From the NCBI GenBank assembly GCA_019420085.1, contig JAHZHV010000205.1:1-10816 (forward strand): a stretch of 10,816 bases of DNA. The letters are read 5' to 3'. The position numbers were made by a program, and so were the translations under genes. Positions 1 through 5,647 of the stretch are shown in pieces; the first letter of the stretch is position 1; every line of letters starts with the position of its first letter. The notes under the pieces were generated by a model. The model was given only the letters and a program-made list of their open reading frames with translations, had not been told where the DNA came from and did not search any database. The stretch is from Christensenella sp. (GTDB lineage Bacteria > Bacillota > Clostridia > Christensenellales > Maliibacteriaceae).

Positions 1-265
1 TGGTGCCGTCGCCAACGACGTCGTTGGTCTTGGTGGCGACTTCCTTGACAAGCTGCGCACCCATATTTTCAAAAGGATTCTCCAGCTCGATTTCCCTGGC
101 GATGGTGACGCCGTCATTGGTGATCAGCGGAGAACCGAACTTTTTGTCCAGCATAACGTTGCGGCCCTTGGGACCGAGCGTGATTTTTACGGTATCAGCA
201 AGCGTATTGATGCCTTTTTCCAGGCTGCGGCGCGCTTCGTCGCCATATTGAAGCTGTTTTGCCAT
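1..265 (-). CDS. groEL: Chaperonin GroEL, N-terminal fragment (cut by window edge)
   Basis: Large subunit of the cytosolic GroEL/GroES ATP-dependent folding chamber. The visible 88 residues begin MAKQLQYGDEARRSLEKG and include the equatorial-domain signatures TLGPKGRNVMLDKKFGSP and TNDGVTIAREIELENP. They end at the GDGT ATP-binding motif (Asp about residue 86), where the window stops; full-length GroEL is about 540 residues. The ATG at 265-263 has a strong ribosome site (GGAGGA, about 276-281) and starts 24 bp after the groES stop, so the two genes form the usual groES-groEL operon. Nothing visible is abnormal. Identity is certain for this region; the rest of the gene cannot be judged. Confidence 0.97.
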   Translation of the reverse strand, partial: MAKQLQYGDEARRSLEKGINTLADTVKITLGPKGRNVMLDKKFGSPLITNDGVTIAREIELENPFENMGAQLVKEVATKTNDVVGDGT

Positions 266-289
266 AATTTATGTTCCTCCGATTTTGAT

Positions 290-574
290 TTATTCAACGA
301 TCGCCAGCACGTCGTTCTGGCGGATGATGGTGTAATCCACGCCGTCCATTTTTACGGACGTTCCGGCATACTTGGAGATAATCACTTTGTCGCCAACCTT
401 CAGTTGCATTTCAACGTCCTTGCCGTCGACTTTGCCGCCGGGGCCTACTGCGATAACTTCCGCCATCTGGGGTTTCTCCTGCGCGGCGGTGGGCAATACA
501 ATGCCGCTTTTGGTGGTTTCTTCACTTTCCATTTCCTTGATGACGATGCGATCAAAGAGTGGTTTGATGGTCAT
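290..574 (-). CDS. groES: Co-chaperonin GroES (Hsp10)
   Basis: The 94-residue heptameric lid of the GroEL chamber, of standard family length. The N-terminal strand KPLFDRIVIKE opens the beta-barrel. The mobile loop lies at about residues 17-33 and carries the GroEL-contacting hydrophobic tripeptide Ile-Val-Leu at 25-27. The conserved EVIAVGPG (39-46) and the VKMDGVDYTIIRQNDVLAIVE tail complete the fold. The ATG at 574-572 follows a near-perfect AAGGAGGT ribosome site at 591-584. It is the first gene of the groESL operon, with groEL 24 bp downstream. Heat and stress control by HrcA is expected from the CIRCE operator upstream. No anomalies seen. Confidence 0.98.
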   Translation of the reverse strand: MTIKPLFDRIVIKEMESEETTKSGIVLPTAAQEKPQMAEVIAVGPGGKVDGKDVEMQLKVGDKVIISKYAGTSVKMDGVDYTIIRQNDVLAIVE

Positions 575-630
575 GATACAAAGACCTCCTTAAAATGTTG
601 GAATGAAAATGGTGGTGAAATCTGCTGCGG

Positions 631-646
631 CCGCCGCACGCGGCGG
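631..646 (-). other. GC-rich hairpin in the groESL 5' leader
   Basis: Perfect inverted repeat CCGCCG-CACG-CGGCGG: six G/C pairs closing a four-base loop. It lies between the predicted groESL transcription start (about 705) and the groES ribosome site (584-591). There is no T-run after it, so it is not a terminator in either direction. The leader is about 130 nt long. A role in mRNA stability or translation is possible but is inference only; the repeat itself is directly visible. Confidence 0.5.
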
Positions 647-672
647 TGCGTCAGAGAATCCGCAAGGTGTTG

Positions 673-699
673 TTAGCACTCGAATCGATCGAGTGCTAA
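673..699 (-). promoter_or_regulatory. CIRCE operator (HrcA binding site)
   Basis: TTAGCACTC, nine-base spacer, GAGTGCTAA: an exact match to the CIRCE consensus, extended by one further pair (G672/C700). CIRCE is the binding site of the heat-shock repressor HrcA and acts in DNA; the repressor depends on GroEL for activity, giving feedback on chaperonin level. It lies just downstream of the predicted groESL start point, the usual place. It is about 140 bp from the divergent dCMP deaminase promoter and is not expected to control that gene. Confidence 0.97.
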
Positions 700-711
700 C
701 TGACAATGCTT

Positions 712-740
712 ATTATTCCCCATTGATAGGGAAAAAACAA
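712..740 (-). promoter_or_regulatory. groESL promoter (sigma-A type)
   Basis: On the minus strand TTGTTT (740-735) and AATAAT (717-712) are separated by exactly 17 bases. The predicted start is around 705, immediately before the CIRCE operator, so HrcA bound there would block initiation. Each hexamer has one mismatch or more to consensus. The placement relative to CIRCE raises confidence. Confidence 0.65.
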
Positions 741-839
741 CAAGCTGAACACCCTAAAAAAATGCGTTATTTTAAAATAAGTCATTCAATCTTTAATTTT
801 CGCCTGTTTTTAAAAGAATATGATTTTTTTGAATGGGAA

Positions 840-868
840 TTGAGAAAAAAGATGGAATCGAGTATAAT
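840..868 (+). promoter_or_regulatory. Promoter of the dCMP deaminase gene (sigma-A type)
   Basis: TTGAGA (840-845), 17-base spacer, perfect TATAAT (863-868), set in AT-rich DNA. The predicted start is around 875, which places the in-frame ATG at 871 outside the transcript and supports 919 as the true start codon. It diverges from the groESL promoter. Confidence 0.8.
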
Positions 869-918
869 GGATGCTGATGTCATACATTTGTAATATTCAA
901 AAAGGGGAGAGGCGCCGT

Positions 919-1386
919 ATGTTTGACAAGTGGGATGCGCGTTTTATTGAACTGGCGCAGATGGTTGGAAGCTGGTCAAGCTGCTATCAAAGCAATCGGA
1001 AAATCGGAGCGGTCATTGTAAGGGATCGCAGGATTTTGACCACAGGATACAACGGCGCGCCGGCAGGTGTGCCCTCCTGTGTGGAGCGGGGCGAATGCCT
1101 GCGCCGCAAACTCGGCATTGCTTCGGGGACGCGGCAGGAAATGTGTTATGCGATTCACGCGGAGCAAAATGCGCTGATTCAGGCGGCGAAGCTGGGGATC
1201 AGCGTGCAGGGGGCAACGCTGTACTGTACACACCAGCCCTGTTCGATTTGTGCAAAGCTGATTGTCAATGCCGGGATTGCGCGTGTGGTATATAAGGAAG
1301 GATATCCGGATGAATTTGCGATGGATATCTTTTCACAGGCCGGAATCATACCGGAAAAATTCATGCAGGACAAAAGGGAAATTTAA
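919..1386 (+). CDS. comEB: dCMP deaminase (ComEB-type zinc deaminase)
   Basis: Converts dCMP to dUMP in the cytosol, feeding thymidylate synthesis. The 155 residues carry the cytidine/deoxycytidylate deaminase zinc signature: His80-Ala-Glu82 (HAEQNAL; zinc ligand His and proton-shuttling Glu) and Pro107-Cys108-Ser-Ile-Cys111 (the two zinc Cys). GAVIVRD (30-36) and GYNGAP (43-48) are typical of the dCMP deaminase branch, as is the CTHQPCSICAK stretch. Length fits ComEB proteins. The start at 919 is chosen because GGGGAG (904-909) precedes it by 9 bases and an upstream ATG at 871 lies at or before the predicted transcription start. The gene has its own promoter; the next gene begins 71 bp later. 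ComEB is named for its position in the Bacillus comE locus; a competence role is not implied. A related nucleotide deaminase is the only serious alternative. Confidence 0.93.
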   Translation: MFDKWDARFIELAQMVGSWSSCYQSNRKIGAVIVRDRRILTTGYNGAPAGVPSCVERGECLRRKLGIASGTRQEMCYAIHAEQNALIQAAKLGISVQGATLYCTHQPCSICAKLIVNAGIARVVYKEGYPDEFAMDIFSQAGIIPEKFMQDKREI

Positions 1387-1439
1387 TCATATATGCGGGT
1401 ATGTTTGTGCGTGTATGGGAATATAGTGGAGCATGAGAC

Positions 1440-1448
1440 AAAAGGAGG
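1440..1448 (+). promoter_or_regulatory. Ribosome binding site fixing a TTG start
   Basis: AAAAGGAGG ends 9 bases before the TTG at 1458. This near-ideal site is the main reason for accepting the non-ATG start: the nearby ATG at 1468 is out of frame, and the first in-frame ATG is at about 1509, too far from any such site. Confidence 0.8.
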
Positions 1449-1457
1449 CGGGCAGGA

Positions 1458-3083
1458 TTGAGTAAGCATGACGCGCCGCGGCACAGAGCCGCTGCGCAGC
1501 AGGCAGAAATGCAGGAAGCCGTGCGCCGCGAACGTCTGATGGATCACGGCTATTCCAGGGACACGCAAAAGGAGTGGATTCCCAGTTATGCGGCGGACGA
1601 GTCCTCGTATTTGCGCCGCACGGGATCTTCGGGACAGTTTGAACAAAATACTTCCGGCAGTTTTTCACAGCAGACAGGTTTTTACCGTCCGCCATCGTTT
1701 GAGGATGAAACGCATGCGGCGCAGACGCCGCAGCAAAAGCGGGAGCCGCTGTCGTCCTTTGGATGGTCGGATGAAAAGCGCGAGACGCTGTTTCCGGATG
1801 TATTTTCCCATGACGATACGAAAAGAAGCGTATTTTCGCAGGAAGAGGAAGCGTTTCTTTCCACGAAGGCATTTTCCGCCGAAGAGGATGCTTTTTGGAA
1901 GCGGGATCTGTTTGCATCGCCTCAGCCGGCCTGGCAGGATCAAATGACGCCGGCTGATGCGCCGGATCGCGATTGGCAGGATGCTGCGTGGCAGGAACCG
2001 TCCTGCGCAGCGCTTGCGCCCAGGCAGGTGGGGGTTCCGGCCTCTGGACAATGGGACTGGGATGCACAGGACGATGACATGCCGCGCTATGATGCGGATC
2101 TGCCGGCGGAGCCGGTACAGTATGTACCGCAGCGCAGAGACAAAGGGAAAAGAAAAAAGACGGTTTTGGTTTTGGCTGTCAGTACAGTGCTGGTACTTCT
2201 TGCCATCGCACTTGGAATTTATTTGACCGATCGGTTTATTTCACCGATGATGCTGCTTTCCACGGAAGAGCAGACGGGACAGACGACGATATCGCCGCAG
2301 ATTCCGCCGCAGGCGCAAAATGATGCGCAGGAGGAAACGGTGCAGGAGGACATGCCGGCGTCTGCGGATGTGCAGCAGCTGCCGCTTGCGGAAGATGCCG
2401 TGCAGCAGGATGTTACAATTGGTGCTTGGAGCGTCTACCTGGTGCAGGCGGGCGCTTTTTCAAAAGCGGAAAATGCAGATCAGTTTGCCGTAACGCTGCG
2501 GGATGCAGGATCGGCAGGGTATGTACTCCAAACGGATTACTATCGCGTGATTGCAACGGCGTTTGACAGCCAATATGACGCCGAACAGGTCAAAAATACA
2601 TTGGCGTCCCAGTCTGCTTCGGCGCAGATTTACGAGCTGTCTTTTGGACAGATGACCTTTACCGTCACGGCGCAGGAAGAAGATATGCAGACGATTACGT
2701 CGGCGCTGTCAAATTGGCCGCAGCTGATTCAGTCGCTGCTTACGATGATTCGCAAAACCGAGGCCGGAGAGATCTCAGCGCAGGAGGCGACGGTTTCCTT
2801 AAAGGAGATTCAGGCACAGCTTGACGCGGGCGCCAAGGCGCTTGCCGACGTGCCGGGTGCGCAGCAAAGCACGCTCGTATCGGGTTTAAGCGGCATGTAT
2901 GCAGAGGCGTCGCAGATTCTTTATGACGTGTTGGAACAGGGTCAGGTCAGCGCCGGCGCATCCCTTGGACGGGTCAAGTATGCGCATATCGGTATGTGCT
3001 GGAACTACCGCGTGCTGGTGGAGTCGATTGCCGCATCGCAGCAGCAGACACAGCAGCAACAAACGCAGACACAGCAATCCTGA
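1458..3083 (+). CDS. Single-pass membrane protein with extracytoplasmic SPOR domain
   Basis: A 541-residue protein of bitopic layout, predicted to be membrane-anchored and to bind cell-wall glycan. Residues 1-230 look disordered and cytoplasmic: rich in Gln, Asp, Glu, Arg and aromatics, with an imperfect repeat (FSQEEEAF 126-133, FSAEEDAF 139-146) and scattered Trp-Gln-Asp motifs. A basic stretch (RRDKGKRKK, 226-234) leads into one membrane helix at about 235-256. An acidic, Gln/Pro-rich linker (265-320) follows. SVYLVQAGAFSKAENADQFA, continuing to about 393, has the SPOR pattern: a V-Q-x-G-A-F strand, a helix, a Y-R-V strand, then A-E-Q-V. SPOR domains bind denuded peptidoglycan in division and sporulation proteins. 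Residues 400-525 are helical and unrecognised; the tail is Gln/Thr-rich. Translation starts at TTG. No clear promoter lies in the 71-bp gap, so co-transcription with the deaminase is likely. Function beyond wall binding is unknown. Confidence 0.8.
   Translation: MSKHDAPRHRAAAQQAEMQEAVRRERLMDHGYSRDTQKEWIPSYAADESSYLRRTGSSGQFEQNTSGSFSQQTGFYRPPSFEDETHAAQTPQQKREPLSSFGWSDEKRETLFPDVFSHDDTKRSVFSQEEEAFLSTKAFSAEEDAFWKRDLFASPQPAWQDQMTPADAPDRDWQDAAWQEPSCAALAPRQVGVPASGQWDWDAQDDDMPRYDADLPAEPVQYVPQRRDKGKRKKTVLVLAVSTVLVLLAIALGIYLTDRFISPMMLLSTEEQTGQTTISPQIPPQAQNDAQEETVQEDMPASADVQQLPLAEDAVQQDVTIGAWSVYLVQAGAFSKAENADQFAVTLRDAGSAGYVLQTDYYRVIATAFDSQYDAEQVKNTLASQSASAQIYELSFGQMTFTVTAQEEDMQTITSALSNWPQLIQSLLTMIRKTEAGEISAQEATVSLKEIQAQLDAGAKALADVPGAQQSTLVSGLSGMYAEASQILYDVLEQGQVSAGASLGRVKYAHIGMCWNYRVLVESIAASQQQTQQQQTQTQQS
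3037..3081 (+). repeat. CAG/CAA-rich low-complexity tract with a 12-bp direct repeat
   Basis: The last codons of the SPOR-protein gene are a Gln/Thr tract built from CAG, CAA, ACA and ACG. GCAGACACAGCA occurs twice (3044-3055 and 3065-3076), offset by 21 bp, i.e. seven codons. Slippage or recombination between the copies would change tail length without a frameshift. No function is implied by the repeat itself. Confidence 0.7.
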
Positions 3084-3139
3084 TGAAAGCACAGCCGCGC
3101 GGGCGCGGTTGAAATAAAAAGCAAAGGAGAAACGGGACA

Positions 3140-4210
3140 ATGACTTCAAGGGGCGTATTTGTGTGCAGGAAGGACCGCAAGGACGTGCGGCTGTACCACC
3201 TGACAAACGGCGTGATCAGCGCGGACATTCTCAATGTCGGCGGTGCGATCGTCAAACTCATGGTGCCGGATAAAAATGGACGTCTGGCGGACGTCATGCT
3301 GGGCTTCCGTACGCTGGAGGAATACACGTGGAACCGCTGCAGCTTCGGTGCGCTGGTTGGCCGGTATGCCAACCGGATCGGCGACGCACATTTTGAATTA
3401 AACGGCAAGGGCTATGATCTGGTGCGCAACAACGGCAAGGACGGCAAGCCCGTGATCAGCCTGCACGGCGGCCCGAAATCCTGGGGCGTTGACGTTTGGG
3501 ATGTCGTGGAAGAAGAAACCAATGAAAGACAGCTGACGCTGACACTGGAAAGTCCGGATCGGGAAAACGGTTTCCCCGGCAACGTATCCGTCAAGATGGT
3601 ATATGCCATTACGGACGAAAACGGTCTTTCGCTTTCCTACTATGCCAAAAGCGATCAGGACACATATGTCAATATGACCAATCACAGCTATTTCAATCTT
3701 GCCGGACACGATGCCGGTAGCTGCCTGGATCATCTGCTGACGATTTATGCCGATGCCTATCTGCCTACGGATGAAAACTGGATTCCGACCGGTGAACTTG
3801 CGGATGTGCACGGCACACCGTTTGATTTTACCCAGCCCAAGCCCATCGGCCGTGACATTGATGCCGACGATCCGCAGCTTGTCATCGGCAACGGATACGA
3901 TCACAACTTCTGCATCAACGGGACGGGCTACCGGCTCTGTGCGAAGGTGGAAGAGCCGGTATCCGGCCGCGTGATGAAGGTTTACACCACCAAACCCGGC
4001 GTTCAGCTGTATACGGCAAACGGTCTGGCAGGCGCATTTGCCGATTCCTTTGGCAAGGACGGCGCGCGCTACGGCAATCGCGACGGTTTCTGCCTGGAGA
4101 CGCAGTATTATCCGGATAGTCCCAACAAGCCTGCATTTCCCAATGCGGTGCTGCGCGCGGGCGAAACGTACGAACATGTGACGGTGTACGAGTTTTCCTG
4201 CAGGGAATAA
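3140..4210 (+). CDS. galM: Aldose 1-epimerase (mutarotase)
   Basis: Interconverts alpha and beta anomers of aldohexoses such as galactose and glucose, the entry step to the Leloir pathway. The 356 residues match GalM length and motifs: GALVGRYANRIG (70-81, substrate-binding Arg), SLHGG with His109, NMTNHSYFNLAG with the catalytic acid His182, YDHNF with substrate-binding Asp253, and LETQYYPDSPN with the catalytic base Glu320. There is no signal peptide, so it acts in the cytosol. AAAGGAG (3123-3129) precedes the ATG by 10 bases. It starts 56 bp after the SPOR gene with no convincing terminator or promoter between, so it is probably the last gene of that unit, followed by a terminator at 4221. 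No galK, galT or sugar transporter is nearby, so the physiological sugar is not indicated. The family is certain; galactose specificity is inferred. Confidence 0.95.
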   Translation: MTSRGVFVCRKDRKDVRLYHLTNGVISADILNVGGAIVKLMVPDKNGRLADVMLGFRTLEEYTWNRCSFGALVGRYANRIGDAHFELNGKGYDLVRNNGKDGKPVISLHGGPKSWGVDVWDVVEEETNERQLTLTLESPDRENGFPGNVSVKMVYAITDENGLSLSYYAKSDQDTYVNMTNHSYFNLAGHDAGSCLDHLLTIYADAYLPTDENWIPTGELADVHGTPFDFTQPKPIGRDIDADDPQLVIGNGYDHNFCINGTGYRLCAKVEEPVSGRVMKVYTTKPGVQLYTANGLAGAFADSFGKDGARYGNRDGFCLETQYYPDSPNKPAFPNAVLRAGETYEHVTVYEFSCRE

Positions 4211-4220
4211 CGATACAAAC

Positions 4221-4260
4221 AAGGGGTGTGCAATGCGCAGTGCGCATGCGCACTCCTTTT
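4221..4260 (+). terminator. Intrinsic terminator after galM
   Basis: Stem arms 4223-4237 and 4243-4256 pair over 14 positions with one bulged A and two G-U pairs; two outer A-T pairs can extend the stem. The loop is five bases (4238-4242) and CTTTT follows. The T-run is short, so termination may be partial. A separate promoter just downstream fits the end of a unit here. Confidence 0.7.
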
Positions 4261-4273
4261 GATTGCAGTGTGG

Positions 4274-4302
4274 TTGCGCCGCGCAGCAAAATGGAGTATG
4301 AT
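4274..4302 (+). promoter_or_regulatory. Promoter of the aminotransferase gene
   Basis: TTGCGC (4274-4279), 17-base spacer, TATGAT (4297-4302), directly after the galM terminator. The start would be near 4309, leaving a leader of about 50 nt before the ATG at 4362. The -35 box matches only at TTG and one other position, so strength is uncertain. Confidence 0.55.
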
Positions 4303-4340
4303 GAATGCATTCCGTTTTTTATGATTTGAAGGTCTATAGT

Positions 4341-4348
4341 GAGGAGGT
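4341..4348 (+). promoter_or_regulatory. Ribosome binding site of the aminotransferase
   Basis: GAGGAGGT, with 13 bases to the ATG at 4362, somewhat longer than usual. It excludes the upstream in-frame ATG at 4305, which has no ribosome site and lies at the predicted transcription start. An ATG at 4377 is possible but sits even further away. Confidence 0.65.
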
Positions 4349-4361
4349 CCGGCGGAAAACT

Positions 4362-5552
4362 ATGGTATCGTCTGGCATGTATGAACTGGGCAGCAAGCGC
4401 TCGGTGATTCGCGAAATTTTTGAGTATGCAAAACAGCGTGCGGAAGAAGTTGGTGCGCAGAATGTCTTTGACTTCAGCATCGGAAATCCCAATGTGCCTG
4501 CGCCTGCGTGCGTAAAAGAGGCGATTGTGGAACTGATGAATGAGCCGGATTCCACTGCGATTCACGGTTATACGTCTGCACAGGGCGACTATCAGACGCG
4601 GCGTGTGATTGCTGAGTCGATTCAAAAGCGCTTCGGCGCGCAGGTTGTGCCTGAGTGCATCTATATGACCTGCGGCGCGGCGGCTTCCGTGACGATCAGC
4701 GCGTGCGCACTGTATGAGCCCGGTGACGAATTTATCACGTTTGCGCCGTATTTTACGGAGTATAAGGTCTTTGTCCGCACGGCGGGGGCAGAGCTGATCG
4801 TTGTGCCGACGAAAGAAGATACATTCCAGATTGATGTGGAGGCTTTTGCCGCTGCGATCAACGAACATACCAAGGGCGTCATTATCAATTCGCCGAACAA
4901 TCCTTCCGGTGTTGTCTACAGTGAACAGAGCATCCGCGATATGTGCGCTGTGCTGGAGGAAAAACAGCGTCAGTATGGCCGCCCGATTTTCCTGATCAGC
5001 GATGAGCCTTATCGCGAAATCGTCTATGATGGTGTACAGGTTCCGTATCTGCCGAATTATTACGACAATACGATCGTCTGCTATTCGTATTCCAAAGCGC
5101 TTTCCCTGCCTGGTGAACGGATCGGGTATATCATGGTGTCGCCGCGCATTGCCAATTGGCAGCGCGTCTATGCCGCCGTATGCGGCGCCGGCCGTGCGCT
5201 TGGCTATGTCTGCGCGCCGAGCCTGATGCAGAAGGTCATCGCCCGCTGCGAAGGCAGTACGTCCGATGTTTCGATCTATAAGCGCAACCGGGATTTGCTT
5301 TACAATGCGCTGTGCAGCTACGGCTATACCTGCGTCAAGCCCGACGGCGCATTCTATTTGTTTGTCAAGGCGCCGGGCGGCGATGCATATGAGCTTTACG
5401 AGCGGGGAAAGCAGTTTGATCTGCTGCTTGTTCCCAGTGATGACTTTGGCGTGCCGGGTTATGTGCGCGTGGCCTATTGTGTACAGACCGAGACAATTGA
5501 GCGGGCGCTGCCTGCATTTGAAAAGCTGATTCGGTCGTATCAAAAGGACTGA
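4362..5552 (+). CDS. PLP-dependent class I/II aminotransferase (AspC-like)
   Basis: A 396-residue cytosolic fold-type I aminotransferase, probably acting on an amino acid with a 2-oxoacid partner. Visible signatures are: FSIGNPNVPAP (38-48) near the N-terminus; NSPNNPSG (176-183), whose Asn contacts the cofactor; SDEPYREI (213-220), where Asp214 should pair with the pyridine nitrogen; SYSKALSLPGERIGY (242-256), with Lys245 as the Schiff-base lysine; and YVRVAYC (367-373), with Arg369 as the carboxylate-binding arginine. Length is normal for the aspartate aminotransferase superfamily. The start at 4362 is chosen from the GAGGAGGT site and the promoter position; an upstream ATG at 4305 would add 19 residues of unlikely sequence. 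The neighbours do not indicate the substrate, so no gene symbol is given. The family is certain; aspartate versus aromatic or other specificity is open. Confidence 0.93.
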   Translation: MVSSGMYELGSKRSVIREIFEYAKQRAEEVGAQNVFDFSIGNPNVPAPACVKEAIVELMNEPDSTAIHGYTSAQGDYQTRRVIAESIQKRFGAQVVPECIYMTCGAAASVTISACALYEPGDEFITFAPYFTEYKVFVRTAGAELIVVPTKEDTFQIDVEAFAAAINEHTKGVIINSPNNPSGVVYSEQSIRDMCAVLEEKQRQYGRPIFLISDEPYREIVYDGVQVPYLPNYYDNTIVCYSYSKALSLPGERIGYIMVSPRIANWQRVYAAVCGAGRALGYVCAPSLMQKVIARCEGSTSDVSIYKRNRDLLYNALCSYGYTCVKPDGAFYLFVKAPGGDAYELYERGKQFDLLLVPSDDFGVPGYVRVAYCVQTETIERALPAFEKLIRSYQKD

Positions 5553-5573
5553 ACCAATACAAAGCGTGATGCA

Positions 5574-5609
5574 AAGCGCCGTTTCGAACATGCAATCGAA
5601 GCGGCGCTT
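5574..5609 (+). terminator. Long hairpin between aminotransferase and methyltransferase genes; possible weak terminator
   Basis: Arms 5574-5587 and 5596-5609 pair over 14 positions with a single G-U, around an eight-base loop (5588-5595). The 3' flank (GTATGTCTTT) is T-rich but has no continuous T-run, so termination would be poor. The upstream segment 5557-5566 can also pair with the 3' arm and flank (5605-5613) with one bulged A, giving a competing fold. It could be a partial terminator, an attenuator or an mRNA-stability element. The structure is plain; its role is inferred. Confidence 0.5.
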
Positions 5610-5647
5610 GTATGTCTTTACAAAGCAAGAAAGGAGCCGGATAGAAT

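Noticed and set aside
603..893. Small plus-strand frame across the groESL/deaminase intergenic region
   Set aside because: It runs through CIRCE and both promoters and has no ribosome site.
871..918. Upstream ATG for the dCMP deaminase
   Set aside because: It overlaps the predicted transcription start and has no ribosome site, whereas 919 has GGGGAG at good spacing and matches the family N-terminus.
1387..2067. Minus-strand frame of 226 codons opposite the SPOR gene
   Set aside because: Pro/Ala/His/Arg-rich antisense translation with no family resemblance; the plus strand has a strong ribosome site, membrane helix and SPOR domain.
3084..3139. GC-rich short dyad between the SPOR gene and galM as a terminator
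   Set aside because: The stem is about five pairs with no T-run after it, so readthrough into galM is more likely.
4240..4252. TGCGCATGCGCA-like palindrome recurring near 9697
   Set aside because: The second copy lies inside Met-Arg codons of the maturase and the first is part of the galM terminator; no third ordered copy suggests a repeat family.
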